A stretch of 64,000 bases of DNA from JBBQWZ01 sp038210135 (GCA_038210135.1 JBBQWZ010000010.1:62001-126000), one strand, 5' to 3'. Counted from the first letter of the stretch, positions 28,060-36,076 are shown. The notes: generated from the sequence alone by a model not told the origin. Numbers and translations are program-made.

Positions 28060-30561
28060 ATGGTGACGATGCAATGGCTTGTCGCTGACCTACGCTATGC
28101 CGTTCGCGGCCTCCTGCGAACTCCCACTTTCGCTGTGACAGCCATGCTCTCGCTCGCCCTCGGCGTGGGAGCCAATACCGCGATCTTCTCGCTCGTCGAT
28201 CAGGTGATTCTGCGCCCCCTGCCCGTCAAACGTCCACGGGAATTGGTGGTCCTCAAGTCCCCCGGACCCCGCACTGGATGGGCGCATTCCGACGAGCCGG
28301 GCGGCGTCTCTTCGTTTTCCTATCCGATGTATAAGGACTTGCGCGATCAGAATCAAGTCTTCGACGGCTTGCTCGCGACCTTCAATTTCCCCGCCAGCCT
28401 CGCCTTCAAGGGCGAGACCGAACGAGTCAATGGCGAACTGGTTTCTGGTAATTACTTCGAGACCCTGGGCGTCGGACCCGCCATCGGACGCGTCTTCATG
28501 CCCGAAGACGATCTCCGACCCGGTGCGCAGAACGTCGTCGTACTCAGTTACCAATATTGGACGAATCGTCTCGGCGCAAATCCCACCGTCCTGAATCAGA
28601 GCATCCTCGTCAACGGAAATCCGATGACGATCGTCGGCGTCGCGAAGCGCGGCTTCTTCGGCGTCGAGATCAGCGCCATGCCTGACGTCTTCGTTCCGAT
28701 GATGATGCGGAAACAACTCGGCGTCAGCCCGCGCGAGCTCACCATCCGCAACGATCATTGGCTGCACATGCTCGGACGGTTAAAGCCGGGCGTCTCCCGA
28801 GTACAAGCCGCAGCCTCGCTGCAGCCGCTATTTTCAAGCATCCTTCGCGTCGAGGCCGACGAGCTAAAGATGTCGGAAACCCGCCGCGGACCCTACCTCG
28901 CGCGCAAAATCCTGGTCGAGGACGGAGCCATCGGCCGCGGCATCCTGAGTAACGACACCAGCGCTTCGCTGATCGCGCTCATGGCCATGGTGGGACTGGT
29001 CCTGCTCATCGCGTGCGCCAACATCGCGAATCTCTTACTCGCTCGCGCGGCGGCCCGGCAGAAAGAAATCGCCGTCCGGCTCGCCCTCGGAGCCTCACGC
29101 TGGCACCTGATTCGCCAACTGCTGGTCGAAAGCGTTCTGCTCGGCCTCTTGAGCGGACTGGTCGGACTGCTCGTCGCCTCCTGGACCCTTGAGGCGCTCT
29201 ACCGCTTTATGCAGGAAGCGAATCCAGCGTCCATTTCAGCCACGCTCGATGGCCGAACGCTGGCGTTCCATTTCCTCCTCGCCCTGATCGCGGGCATCGC
29301 CTTCGGACTCGTGCCCGCCTTGCAGGGCACTCGACCCGACCTTGCGCCCGTCCTCAAGGATCAGTCCGGAGCCGGCGGCGGCCAGGCGCGGATCCGCCAG
29401 GTGTTGGTCGTTGCGCAAATGGCGTTGACCCTGCTGCTCGTCACCGCGGCGGGATTGTTCGCGAAGAGTCTCCTCGAATTACGCAACGTCAATCTCGGAA
29501 TGCGCGCCAGCCGCGTCGATACTTTCGCCGTCGAACCCAAGTTAAACGGATACAAGCCGGAAGCTGTCAAAGATTTCAGCGTCCGTCTGCAGCGGGAAAT
29601 TTCCTCGATACCCGGCGTGCAGGCCGCGAGCTACAACTCCGTGCCCGTCTTTCGCGGATCCGACGAAGGCTCCAACATCACCGCCGAGGGCTACCAGACC
29701 ACGCCCGATGCGGACGACAACGTGAAAGTGAATCGCCTCGGCGCCGGATACCTCGCGACCCTTGGCATCCCCTTGATCGCGGGCCGCGAATTCACCGAAG
29801 CCGACGGACCGAACAGTCCGCTGGTCTGCATGATCAACGAAAAAACCGCCGCGAAATTCTTTGCTGGACGCAATCCGATCGGGCTGCACATCGCCTTCGG
29901 CGGGGGCACCGGTTTGAAGTACATGGAGATCGTGGGCCTGGTCAGGAACAGCCTGCACCAGAACGTCCGCGACCCGATCGATTTGTACGCGTACGCGCCC
30001 TTCTCGCAGTCGGACGGTTCGATGCCCGTCACCTACTACGTCCGCACCGCCTCCGATCCGGCCGCCCTTCTCGGTGCGCTGCGCCTGACCGTGCGCCGCC
30101 TCGATCAGAATCTTCCCGTCTACCAGACCCGGACGCTTGAAGCCCAAATTGACGAAAGCCTGATCTCGGAACGGATGCTCGCCATTCTCACCTTGGCTCT
30201 CGGCGCACTCGCCGTTCTGCTCGCCGTCCTCGGCATTTACGGCTTGCTTGCTTACGTCGTCGCGCGCCGCACGCGCGAAATCGGCCTCCGCATGGCACTC
30301 GGCGCAGGAGCATCGGAGGTCCGCTGGCTCGTCCTCAAAGACGTCGGCAAAATGGTAATGGCTGGAACCGCCATCGGCCTTCCGGCCGCCTACGGACTCG
30401 GACGCGTCGCACAATCATTGCTCTACGGAGTGGCCGCCTTCGATCCAAGCGTCACATTCATTGCCCTCGCCGTTCTGCTGGCCGTCGCCTTTGCCGGAGC
30501 CTACTTCCCCGCGCGCCGCGCGACCCGCATCGATCCGATGATCGCGCTCCGCAACGATTAG
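28060..30561 (+). CDS. ABC transporter permease, acidobacterial duplicated orphan permease type
   Basis: The 833-residue inner-membrane protein has two copies of the MacB/FtsX arrangement. A short cytoplasmic start (WLVADLRYAVRGLLRTP) leads to a first membrane helix with MLSLALGVGANTAIFSLVD. A periplasmic MacB-type core domain follows, then an FtsX helix bundle (about 300-420), a second periplasmic domain and a C-terminal FtsX bundle (RTREIGLRMALGA and the final PARRATRIDPMIALRN). It has no ATPase domain, and no ABC ATPase gene is adjacent. This orphan state is typical for the large family expanded in Acidobacteria. The substrate is unknown; MacB relatives act as mechanotransmitters for lipoproteins, peptides or antibiotics. 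Confidence 0.93.
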   Translation: MVTMQWLVADLRYAVRGLLRTPTFAVTAMLSLALGVGANTAIFSLVDQVILRPLPVKRPRELVVLKSPGPRTGWAHSDEPGGVSSFSYPMYKDLRDQNQVFDGLLATFNFPASLAFKGETERVNGELVSGNYFETLGVGPAIGRVFMPEDDLRPGAQNVVVLSYQYWTNRLGANPTVLNQSILVNGNPMTIVGVAKRGFFGVEISAMPDVFVPMMMRKQLGVSPRELTIRNDHWLHMLGRLKPGVSRVQAAASLQPLFSSILRVEADELKMSETRRGPYLARKILVEDGAIGRGILSNDTSASLIALMAMVGLVLLIACANIANLLLARAAARQKEIAVRLALGASRWHLIRQLLVESVLLGLLSGLVGLLVASWTLEALYRFMQEANPASISATLDGRTLAFHFLLALIAGIAFGLVPALQGTRPDLAPVLKDQSGAGGGQARIRQVLVVAQMALTLLLVTAAGLFAKSLLELRNVNLGMRASRVDTFAVEPKLNGYKPEAVKDFSVRLQREISSIPGVQAASYNSVPVFRGSDEGSNITAEGYQTTPDADDNVKVNRLGAGYLATLGIPLIAGREFTEADGPNSPLVCMINEKTAAKFFAGRNPIGLHIAFGGGTGLKYMEIVGLVRNSLHQNVRDPIDLYAYAPFSQSDGSMPVTYYVRTASDPAALLGALRLTVRRLDQNLPVYQTRTLEAQIDESLISERMLAILTLALGALAVLLAVLGIYGLLAYVVARRTREIGLRMALGAGASEVRWLVLKDVGKMVMAGTAIGLPAAYGLGRVAQSLLYGVAAFDPSVTFIALAVLLAVAFAGAYFPARRATRIDPMIALRND

Positions 30562-30575
30562 CCGAAATGCGTAAG

Positions 30576-30884
30576 GTGGCATAGGCCTCCGGCCTGTGCA
30601 AAGTAGCATCGTCCCCGGCCTGTGCACAAGTGGCATAGGCCTCCGGCCTGTGCGAAGTAGCATCGTCCCCCGGCCTGTGCACAAGTGGCATCGTCCCCGG
30701 CCTGTGCGCGAGTAGCATCGTCCCCGGCCTGTGCACAAGTAGCATCGTCCCCGGCCTGTGCACAAGTGGCATAGGCCGCCGGCCTGTGCGCGAGTAGCAT
30801 CGTCCCCGGCCTGTGCACAAGTGGCATCGTCCCCGGCCTGTGCAATCCAATAAAGCAAGAGCACATGCCGGAGGCCTATGCCAC
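30576..30884. repeat. Family-A tandem array, ten units plus an inverted copy
   Basis: Ten units of about 27-28 nt run from 30576 to 30844. They alternate between GTGGCATAGGCCTCCGGCCT-type and GTAGCATCGTCCCCGGCCTG-type repeats. An inverted copy (GCCGGAGGCCTATGCCAC) lies at 30861-30884, five bases from the murA stop. The array fills the gap between the convergent permease and murA. The first type keeps the AGGCC/GGCCT stem, while the second has lost its 5' arm. There are no spacers, so it is not CRISPR. Long minus-strand open frames through it are repeat artefacts. Confidence 0.93.
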
Positions 30885-30888
30885 TTTT

Positions 30889-32148
30889 CTATGAGATCCG
30901 CTCGATGCGCGCGCCCGCGCCCGCCAGCTTCTCTTCGATCCGCTCGTAGCCGCGATCGATGTGATACACGCGGTCGATGATGGTTTCTCCATCCGCCACC
31001 AGCGCCGCGATCACCAACGACGCGCTCGCACGCAAGTCCGACGCGATCACCTGCGCGCCGCTCAACTTCCGCGGACCCGCCACCATCGCGGAACGGCCGT
31101 CGATGCGGATGTTCGCGCCCATCCGCGCAAGCTCCTGCACATGCATGAAGCGATTCTCGAAGATCGTCTCTTTGACGATGGAAATCCCCTCCGCCTGCGT
31201 CATCAGCGCCATGTATTGCGCCTGCAGATCGGTCGCGAATCCGGGATGCTCTTCGGTGGTCATGTCCACGCTGCGCAATCGCGCCGCGCCGCAAACGCGC
31301 AGGCCGTCTTTTTCTTCGCGCACATCCACACCGGCCTGACCCAGCTTCGTCAATAGCGCGCGCAAATGCTCCGGCTCGCAACCGGCAACCAGAAGATCGC
31401 CGCCCGTCGCCGCGCCCGCGATCAGGAACGTGCCCGCCTCGATGCGATCCGGAATGATCGCGTGCCGCGTGCCATGTAACTCGGCCACGCCCTGAACATG
31501 GATAGTGGACGTGCCCGCGCCTTCGATCTTTGCGCCCATCTTGATCAGCAGTTCCGCCAGGTCGCCGACCTCCGGCTCCCGCGCCGCATTCTCGATCACG
31601 GTCTCGCCGCGCGCCAGCACGGCCGCCATCAGCAGATCCTCCGTGCCCGTCACCGTGATCCGCTCGAACGCTACCCGCGCGCCGCGCAGCCCTTTCGGAG
31701 CCACCGCCTCCACGTAGCCGTGATCCTGCTCGAGCCGCGCGCCCAACTGTTCGAGTGCCGCGATGTGGAGATCGATCGGACGCGCCCCAATCGCACAGCC
31801 GCCCGGCATCGAAACCCGGGCACGTCCCGTGCGGCCGACCAGCGGACCCAGCACCAGGCTCGACGCGCGCATCGTTTTCACCAGATCGTAGGGAGCCTCC
31901 GGCCTGGAAAGGTCCGCCGCATGCACCCTGACTTCGCCAGTGTCGCCGACTGGCTCGACGCTGGCTCCGGTGTGCCGCAGCAGGCTCTCCATCGTACCGA
32001 TGTCACGGACACGCGGAATCCGTTCGAGCGTCACCGGCTCCGCACTCAGCAAACAAGCTGCGAGCGCCGGCAGCGCCGAATTCTTCGCTCCGCTCACCGC
32101 GATGAAGCCAGTCAGCGGAGTGCCGCCGGTAATGCGAAATTTGTCCAT
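30889..32148 (-). CDS. murA: UDP-N-acetylglucosamine 1-carboxyvinyltransferase
   Basis: The 419-residue enzyme adds enolpyruvate from PEP to UDP-GlcNAc, the first committed step of peptidoglycan synthesis, in the cytoplasm. Features are the N-terminal GGTPLTGFIAVSGAKNSALP, the catalytic Cys in MPGGCAIGARPID (about C118, so fosfomycin-sensitive type), TVTGTEDLLMAA, and TEEHPGFATDLQAQYMAL. The length is standard. It lies 28 bases downstream of a ParE-like toxin gene and in the same orientation as murQ, so it may be read from the same transcript. Its 3' end abuts the family-A array. Confidence 0.97.
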   Translation of the reverse strand: MDKFRITGGTPLTGFIAVSGAKNSALPALAACLLSAEPVTLERIPRVRDIGTMESLLRHTGASVEPVGDTGEVRVHAADLSRPEAPYDLVKTMRASSLVLGPLVGRTGRARVSMPGGCAIGARPIDLHIAALEQLGARLEQDHGYVEAVAPKGLRGARVAFERITVTGTEDLLMAAVLARGETVIENAAREPEVGDLAELLIKMGAKIEGAGTSTIHVQGVAELHGTRHAIIPDRIEAGTFLIAGAATGGDLLVAGCEPEHLRALLTKLGQAGVDVREEKDGLRVCGAARLRSVDMTTEEHPGFATDLQAQYMALMTQAEGISIVKETIFENRFMHVQELARMGANIRIDGRSAMVAGPRKLSGAQVIASDLRASASLVIAALVADGETIIDRVYHIDRGYERIEEKLAGAGARIERIS

Positions 32149-32176
32149 TAGAATTCCTTTGACGCTACTGCGACGG

Positions 32177-32467
32177 TTACAACCTGGGATCGCGCTGGGA
32201 GCTGTGCCAAAAGTGAAGGATCTCGATCAGCTGCCGGTCTTCGTGAAGCCGGTAATACGTGCGCACCGGAGTGTGCAGCAGTTTGCGCACGTCGGGCCGG
32301 TTTGATAGAAGCGCGCCGATGTAGGGGAAGGTCTGCAACAATTCGACGTGATTCAGAAGCGATACGCCGAATCGTTCCGCCGCCCTGAAATTATCTCGTC
32401 GGATGTACTCAAGGATGACTTCGAGGTCGGCTAGCGCTTCGTCAGTGAAGAGGATTTTGTAAGCCAC
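32177..32467 (-). CDS. ParE/RelE family toxin
   Basis: The 96-residue product fits the ParE/RelE fold: YKILFTDEALADLEVILEYIRRDN, then a central LLQTFPYIGALLSNRPDVRKL, VRTYYRLHEDRQLIEILHFWHSSQRDP. ParE-type members poison DNA gyrase and RelE-type members cut ribosome-bound mRNA; the sequence alone does not decide which. It overlaps the 3' end of the upstream antitoxin gene by 37 bases, typical for such pairs. Unusually it is wedged between murQ and murA. The frame is intact. Confidence 0.88.
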   Translation of the reverse strand: MAYKILFTDEALADLEVILEYIRRDNFRAAERFGVSLLNHVELLQTFPYIGALLSNRPDVRKLLHTPVRTYYRLHEDRQLIEILHFWHSSQRDPRL

Positions 32468-32619
32468 TTTTGCATGCGCTCGCGGACTTCGTCGAGAGTC
32501 ACGACCCGGCCCGCATCCGCAGCCTGAATGCCGCGATCGATAGCCGCGAGCGTGGCCTCGTCCTCTTCTTCAAGAATGAGAGACGGTTGATGAAAATCTA
32601 ACGTATTCGCCTCGGCCAT
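32431..32619 (-). CDS. ParD-like antitoxin
   Basis: The 62-residue product begins at ATG 32619. It has a short N-terminal segment, then an acidic helix region EEEDEATLAAIDRGIQAADAGRVV and TLDEVRERMQKWL. The pattern (IDxGIxxADAGRVVxxxEV) is common in antitoxins paired with ParE/RelE toxins and probably wraps the toxin. No clear ribbon-helix-helix start can be seen, so DNA binding is uncertain. The longer frame to 32679 reads into murQ and was rejected. It lies 56 bases after the murQ stop. Confidence 0.82.
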   Translation of the reverse strand: MAEANTLDFHQPSLILEEEDEATLAAIDRGIQAADAGRVVTLDEVRERMQKWLTKSSSLTKR

Positions 32620-32675
32620 ATATTCAGAGTATCCCGGACAAGAACGCTCGGCAAGCACCCGTCCAAACGCATGCG

Positions 32676-33572
32676 TCAACCTTTCTTCGCAATCGCCCGC
32701 GCCACCCGTCCGCCAGCCGACTTCAACAACTCCTCGGCGGCCTCACGCCCCACTCCCCGCTTGGCCATCACGATCGCGGTCTTCACGCTCCGTCCCGATT
32801 CCTCAAGCAGCGCCGAAGCCTCTTCATAGGGCACCCCCGCCGCCGACACGATAATCCGTCGCGCCCGGTCCACCAGCTTCTCGTTCTTCGGCTGTACGTT
32901 CACCATCAGGTTCCCGAACGTATAGCCCAGTTTGATCATCGCGCCCGTCGTCAACATGTTCAGCACCAGCTTGGTCGCCGTGCCCGCGCGCATTCTGGTC
33001 GAGCCCGTCAACACTTCAGGACCCGGCTTCGGCTCGATCGCAATCTCCACCGCCTGCGACAACGCCGAATTTCCGGTGCAGCTGATTCCCGCCGTCACTG
33101 CCCCCAGCTCGCGCGCCTTTGCAATCGCGCCGAGCACATACGGAGTCCGTCCGCTGGCCGCGATTCCCACCAGAACGTCGTTCGCCGTGAAACCCGCCGC
33201 CAGCAAATCCCGAACGCCCAATAGCGGATCGTCCTCGCTCGCTTCCGTGGCTTTCGCGAGCGCTGCTTCGCCGCCCGCCATGATGCCGATCACCGTTCCG
33301 TAAGGGACGTTAAACGTCGGAGGACACTCCGCCGCGTCAAGCACGCCCAACCTGCCGCTGGTTCCCGCGCCAATGTAGAACAGCCTTCCGCCGCTTTCGA
33401 TTGCGTGGACAATCGCATCCACCGCCCGCGCAATCGCGAAAAGCTCCGCGGCGACAGCGCCTGCGACCAGCGCGTCCTCCGCGTTGATCACCCGCAGCAT
33501 ATCCACAGTCGGCAATGCGTCGATCCGCGCGGATGCCGGATTCCGCTGTTCGGTCAGAAGGTCGGAAAGCAC
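32676..33572 (-). CDS. murQ: N-acetylmuramic acid 6-phosphate etherase
   Basis: The 298-residue SIS-domain enzyme cleaves the lactyl ether of MurNAc-6-phosphate to give GlcNAc-6-phosphate and D-lactate, in peptidoglycan recycling. It shows LLTEQRNPAS, FYIGAGTSGRLGVLDAAECPPTF, the catalytic-region TEASEDD, VGIAASGRTPYVLGA and TGSTRMRAGTATKLVLN. The GTG start at 33572 shares one base with the TAG stop of the aminotransferase gene (TAGTG), giving translational coupling and exactly the E. coli MurQ length. The open frame extends to 34358 but that part is antisense-frame shadow. No kinase such as AnmK or PTS gene is present. Confidence 0.95.
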   Translation of the reverse strand: MLSDLLTEQRNPASARIDALPTVDMLRVINAEDALVAGAVAAELFAIARAVDAIVHAIESGGRLFYIGAGTSGRLGVLDAAECPPTFNVPYGTVIGIMAGGEAALAKATEASEDDPLLGVRDLLAAGFTANDVLVGIAASGRTPYVLGAIAKARELGAVTAGISCTGNSALSQAVEIAIEPKPGPEVLTGSTRMRAGTATKLVLNMLTTGAMIKLGYTFGNLMVNVQPKNEKLVDRARRIIVSAAGVPYEEASALLEESGRSVKTAIVMAKRGVGREAAEELLKSAGGRVARAIAKKG

Positions 33573-34864
33573 TAGTAGTTCTTTTTTACCTCGATCCGCG
33601 GGCGCTCGGCTCGGCTCAACGACTTCAGCGCCGCCAGCTTCGGATCCGCGTTCCGCAGCGATTCCCGATTCTCCATCACCTTTGAGACCGCCGCTACGAT
33701 CTTCTCCACCCCCGCCGGATCCAACAATAGGAAGTGCGGCAGCCAGACTGCTTCCCTGTAGGCCGCCCGTTCCGACACCGGACACGCCACCTGCTCGGGC
33801 CGACCCGCGATCTGCGGAAAATGTTTCGCCGTCGGCTGGTACAGGTCGCTGCGGTACACCGGCTCGTAAAACCGCCCGTCGCACGGAATCCCTTCGGCAT
33901 CGAGCGCTGCGCAGAACATATCCCTGGCTACGCCGCTGTCGCCCTCGTCGTAGCGGAATACATATTGATAGATCGCCTCCCGCGTCACCTGTGGCTGCGG
34001 AGGCAGCGGCCGGATTCCGGGGATCGCCGCCAGACTCGCCGACAAACGGGCAGCCTGTTCCGAACGAATCCGACTCAACTCCGGTAAGGTCTCCAACTGT
34101 CCGATCAGCACCGCCGCCTGAAACTCGGTGATCCGATAGTTGGACCCGATCATCCGCTTGCCGAACGTATCGGTCGCGCTCGCCCGCCCGCAATTTACCA
34201 CCGACTGCATCAGCTCGAACACGTCCAACCGCGAGGTGGTCACGATCCCGCCCTCTCCCGAAGTCATCAGCTTGCTCGATTGCAGGCTGAAACATCCCGC
34301 GTCTCCCAACGAACCGGCGCCCTTGCCGCGCCACTCCCCGCCATGGGCATGTGCGCAATCCTCAACGACCGCCAGGTTATGTTCTTTGGCCAACGCAAGC
34401 AGCGCATCCATGTCCGTAAACCGCATCGCCAGGTGCACCGGAACAATCGCCCGCGTCCGGGGCGTGATCGCCCGCCGGACCGCCTCGACGTCCAAACAGT
34501 AAGATTCCGGATCGACGTCGACAAAAACCGGGACGCCGCCGGCATCTAAAACCGCCGTCGCGGTTCCGTCCCATGTATAGGCGGGAACAATCACCTCATC
34601 GCCGAAGCAAACCCCTGCGGCCCGCAAAGCGATCAGGATCGCGACCGTGCCATTTGCTACACAACTGGCGTACTTGACGCCGTGATAGTTCGCAAATGAA
34701 TCGGCAAATTCGGAAGCCATGCGGTTAGGGTAGGGATAACCTCCCCAGTTTCCGCTAGTTAAGACTGCCAACAGGCGCTCGCCATCGCCTCCGTTGGCGG
34801 TCGGCCACGCAATGGTCGGCCGCGCCGCAGCCGAATTACCCCCCAGAAGTGCCAGTACAGTCAT
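33572..34864 (-). CDS. DegT/DnrJ/EryC1/StrS family aminotransferase
   Basis: The 430-residue PLP enzyme has the SMAT (DegT) fold. Visible features are FANYHGVKYASCVANGT, PAYTWDGTATAVLDAGGVP, VEDCAHAHGG (the Asp that contacts the PLP ring nitrogen, about D169), and SLQSSKLMTSGEGGI with the Schiff-base Lys near 198. Family members make amino sugars or aminocyclitols from keto precursors. The sequence resembles the scyllo-inosose/AHBA subgroup more than sugar-nucleotide C4 aminotransferases, but this is uncertain. It overlaps murQ by one base, and the two are surely co-expressed. ATG 34864 was chosen; the extension to 34927 adds an unrelated leader. Confidence 0.88.
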   Translation of the reverse strand: MTVLALLGGNSAAARPTIAWPTANGGDGERLLAVLTSGNWGGYPYPNRMASEFADSFANYHGVKYASCVANGTVAILIALRAAGVCFGDEVIVPAYTWDGTATAVLDAGGVPVFVDVDPESYCLDVEAVRRAITPRTRAIVPVHLAMRFTDMDALLALAKEHNLAVVEDCAHAHGGEWRGKGAGSLGDAGCFSLQSSKLMTSGEGGIVTTSRLDVFELMQSVVNCGRASATDTFGKRMIGSNYRITEFQAAVLIGQLETLPELSRIRSEQAARLSASLAAIPGIRPLPPQPQVTREAIYQYVFRYDEGDSGVARDMFCAALDAEGIPCDGRFYEPVYRSDLYQPTAKHFPQIAGRPEQVACPVSERAAYREAVWLPHFLLLDPAGVEKIVAAVSKVMENRESLRNADPKLAALKSLSRAERPRIEVKKNY

Positions 34865-35140
34865 GTTAGGAATTGTAACTGACCTCGCAACCGAACCACG
34901 GAACAAGGAAAATTTTCCTCTAATCAAAGATATGGACCGGGAAACAGTGCGCCAAATGGCCTATTACCCTACCCCAGCGAGGTACTGCAGCTACAAATTG
35001 AGTCTGAAAGTGCAACAGTACTCCCAAGTCCTCTCGATCCGGCTTCAAACCGGTTAAGATCTTATTTCATATTTAGTTACGTCATTCCACAGGGGGTAGT
35101 CCTAAACGTCGGAGTACCGAAAATTCCTATGAGAAAACCC
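34865..35140. other. Intergenic region between divergent genes, no gene seen
   Basis: Together with the PEP-CTERM promoter and leader described separately, this is a 400-base AT-richer gap between the minus-strand aminotransferase and the plus-strand PEP-CTERM gene. It contains a CCGG-CTTCAAA-CCGG palindrome near 35040-35055. I see no coding potential, and no clear promoter for the minus-strand operon. Confidence 0.5.
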
Positions 35141-35170
35141 TTGACTCCCGTTCTGCGGACTCCGTATACT
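35141..35170 (+). promoter_or_regulatory. Sigma-70 type promoter of the PEP-CTERM gene
   Basis: TTGACT (35141-35146) and TATACT (35165-35170) each match consensus at five of six positions, with an 18-base spacer. Predicted transcription starts at about 35176-35178, giving an 88-90 base leader. Confidence 0.75.
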
Positions 35171-35176
35171 ACGAAG

Positions 35177-35242
35177 GTACTCGGCAGTGTCTCTGCCCTT
35201 TTACCCCCGGAAGGTAAGAAGGCAGTGGTACTGCCTAAGTAC
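35177..35242 (+). ncRNA. Candidate cloverleaf-folded 5' leader of the PEP-CTERM mRNA
   Basis: Four helices can form together. The closing stem is GTACT (35177-35181) with AGTAC (35238-35242). Inside it are GGCAG/CTGCC (35183-35187 with 35193-35197), TTACC/GGTAA (35201-35205 with 35213-35217) and GGCAGT/ACTGCC (35221-35226 with 35230-35235). Because GGCAG and CTGCC each occur twice, the first GGCAG can also pair with the second CTGCC, giving an alternative fold. The fold starts at the predicted transcription start and ends 11 bases before the GGAGG ribosome-binding site. It is not a tRNA: loops are 5, 7 and 3 nt and the acceptor stem is short. It matches no riboswitch I know. Confidence 0.5.
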
Positions 35243-35265
35243 TAATTTGATTCGGAGGATATGAA

Positions 35266-35829
35266 ATGAAGAAATTCCTACTTTCCGTTGCCGCCCTTGT
35301 GGCGTTCAGCGGTCTCGCCTCGGCCAGCCAAGAGCTTTGCACGCCCTCGAACGCCGACGTCGTGGCAAGCACGCCGGGTAACCCCCCCGCGAACGTCACC
35401 GCCAACATCAGCTGCGCTACGGTTTTTGCTTCCGGCGGCGCCCACCTGACTTCGTGGAGCCTCCTGCTCAACGCCAGCTGGCAGGATTCAGCCAATCCAA
35501 TCACTCAGCACAATCTCCAGTTCTTCGCGAACCCGAGCGCCAGCGCTTCGGGCAACACCACCTGCACCACCGGTGCATCTGGCTTTACCGGCTCCTGCCA
35601 GGGCTTCGGTCCCACGGTGAATATCTTCCTCACCAACTTCACAACCAATGTGACCGGTACCGCGCAGACCCTCGGAGGCCTTGCGCTCCCGGCCAACGCA
35701 ACCGTCACCGTGTTCTTGAACTACTTCGAGACCCCGGATGCCGGCGTTCCGGAACCGATGACCATGTCCCTGATGGGCGCGGGCCTTCTGGCTCTCGGCA
35801 TCGCGGGCCGCAAGCTCCGCAAGAGCTAG
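35266..35829 (+). CDS. Secreted PEP-CTERM sorting-domain protein
   Basis: The 187-residue protein has a signal peptide (MKKFLLSVAALVAFSGLASAS) and a Ser/Thr/Asn/Ala-rich body with two cysteine pairs (about C26/C50 and C100/C110). The C-terminal PEP-CTERM signal is about residues 161-187: VPEP, a hydrophobic helix (MSLMGAGLLALGIAG) and a basic RKLRKS end. Such proteins are processed by an exosortase (EpsH/Xrt) and are usually linked to extracellular polysaccharide. The body matches no family I know. GGAGG lies 7 bases before the ATG. It has its own promoter, folded leader and terminator, so it is probably a strongly and specifically controlled single gene. No exosortase gene is in the window. 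Confidence 0.93.
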   Translation: MKKFLLSVAALVAFSGLASASQELCTPSNADVVASTPGNPPANVTANISCATVFASGGAHLTSWSLLLNASWQDSANPITQHNLQFFANPSASASGNTTCTTGASGFTGSCQGFGPTVNIFLTNFTTNVTGTAQTLGGLALPANATVTVFLNYFETPDAGVPEPMTMSLMGAGLLALGIAGRKLRKS

Positions 35830-35850
35830 TTTCGGTTAGTTAGTATTTCC

Positions 35851-35880
35851 AAAGGCCGAGGGCGAAAGCTCTCGGCCTTT
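35851..35880 (+). terminator. Rho-independent terminator of the PEP-CTERM gene
   Basis: A perfect 10-base stem (AAAGGCCGAG with CTCGGCCTTT) with a 10-base loop is followed by TTCTTTTCC, 22 bases after the stop codon. Confidence 0.9.
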
Positions 35881-35911
35881 TTCTTTTCCGCCAAGCTTCT
35901 CCCGCCCAGCA

Positions 35912-36076
35912 CCGAACCGCGACCGTAAGGGAGCGGACCTCCACGCACCGACCGCGACCGTAAGGGAGCGGACCTCCACGCACCGACCGCGACCGTAAGG
36001 GAGCGGACCTCCACGCACCGTGCGCGACCGTAAGGGAGCGGACCTCCACGCACCGACCGCGACCGTAAGGGAGCGG
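35912..36076. repeat. Family-B tandem array: five 35-nt units, each with a 20-nt hairpin
   Basis: The 20-nt hairpins start at 35917, 35952, 35987, 36022 and 36057, a strict 35-base period. Each folds as CCGC-GA-CC-GTAA-GG-GA-GCGG: a 4-bp stem, a symmetric GA/GA internal loop, 2 bp and a GTAA (GNRA-type) tetraloop. The spacer is ACCTCCACGCACCGA, nearly invariant. The fourth copy has one outer-pair mismatch. The array fills the gap between the convergent PEP-CTERM and erpA genes. Spacers are identical, so this is not CRISPR. Confidence 0.92.

Noticed and set aside
30576..30844. CRISPR-like array
   Set aside because: Units are contiguous with no unique spacers of constant length, and there are no cas genes; it is a tandem array of palindromic elements.
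30415..30864. Minus-strand open frames rich in CTGRGRC / HRPEAYA repeats
   Set aside because: They are translations of the family-A repeat with no ribosome-binding site and overlap the permease gene.
33573..34358. N-terminal extension of murQ
   Set aside because: The segment lies antisense-frame within the aminotransferase gene and would double the MurQ length; GTG 33572 gives the standard size.
35177..35242. tRNA gene
   Set aside because: The cloverleaf has a 5-bp closing stem and loops of 5, 7 and 3 nt, with no T-loop sequence or CCA-type acceptor end.
35912..36076. CRISPR-like array with 35-base period
   Set aside because: The intervals between hairpins are nearly identical, so there are no spacers.
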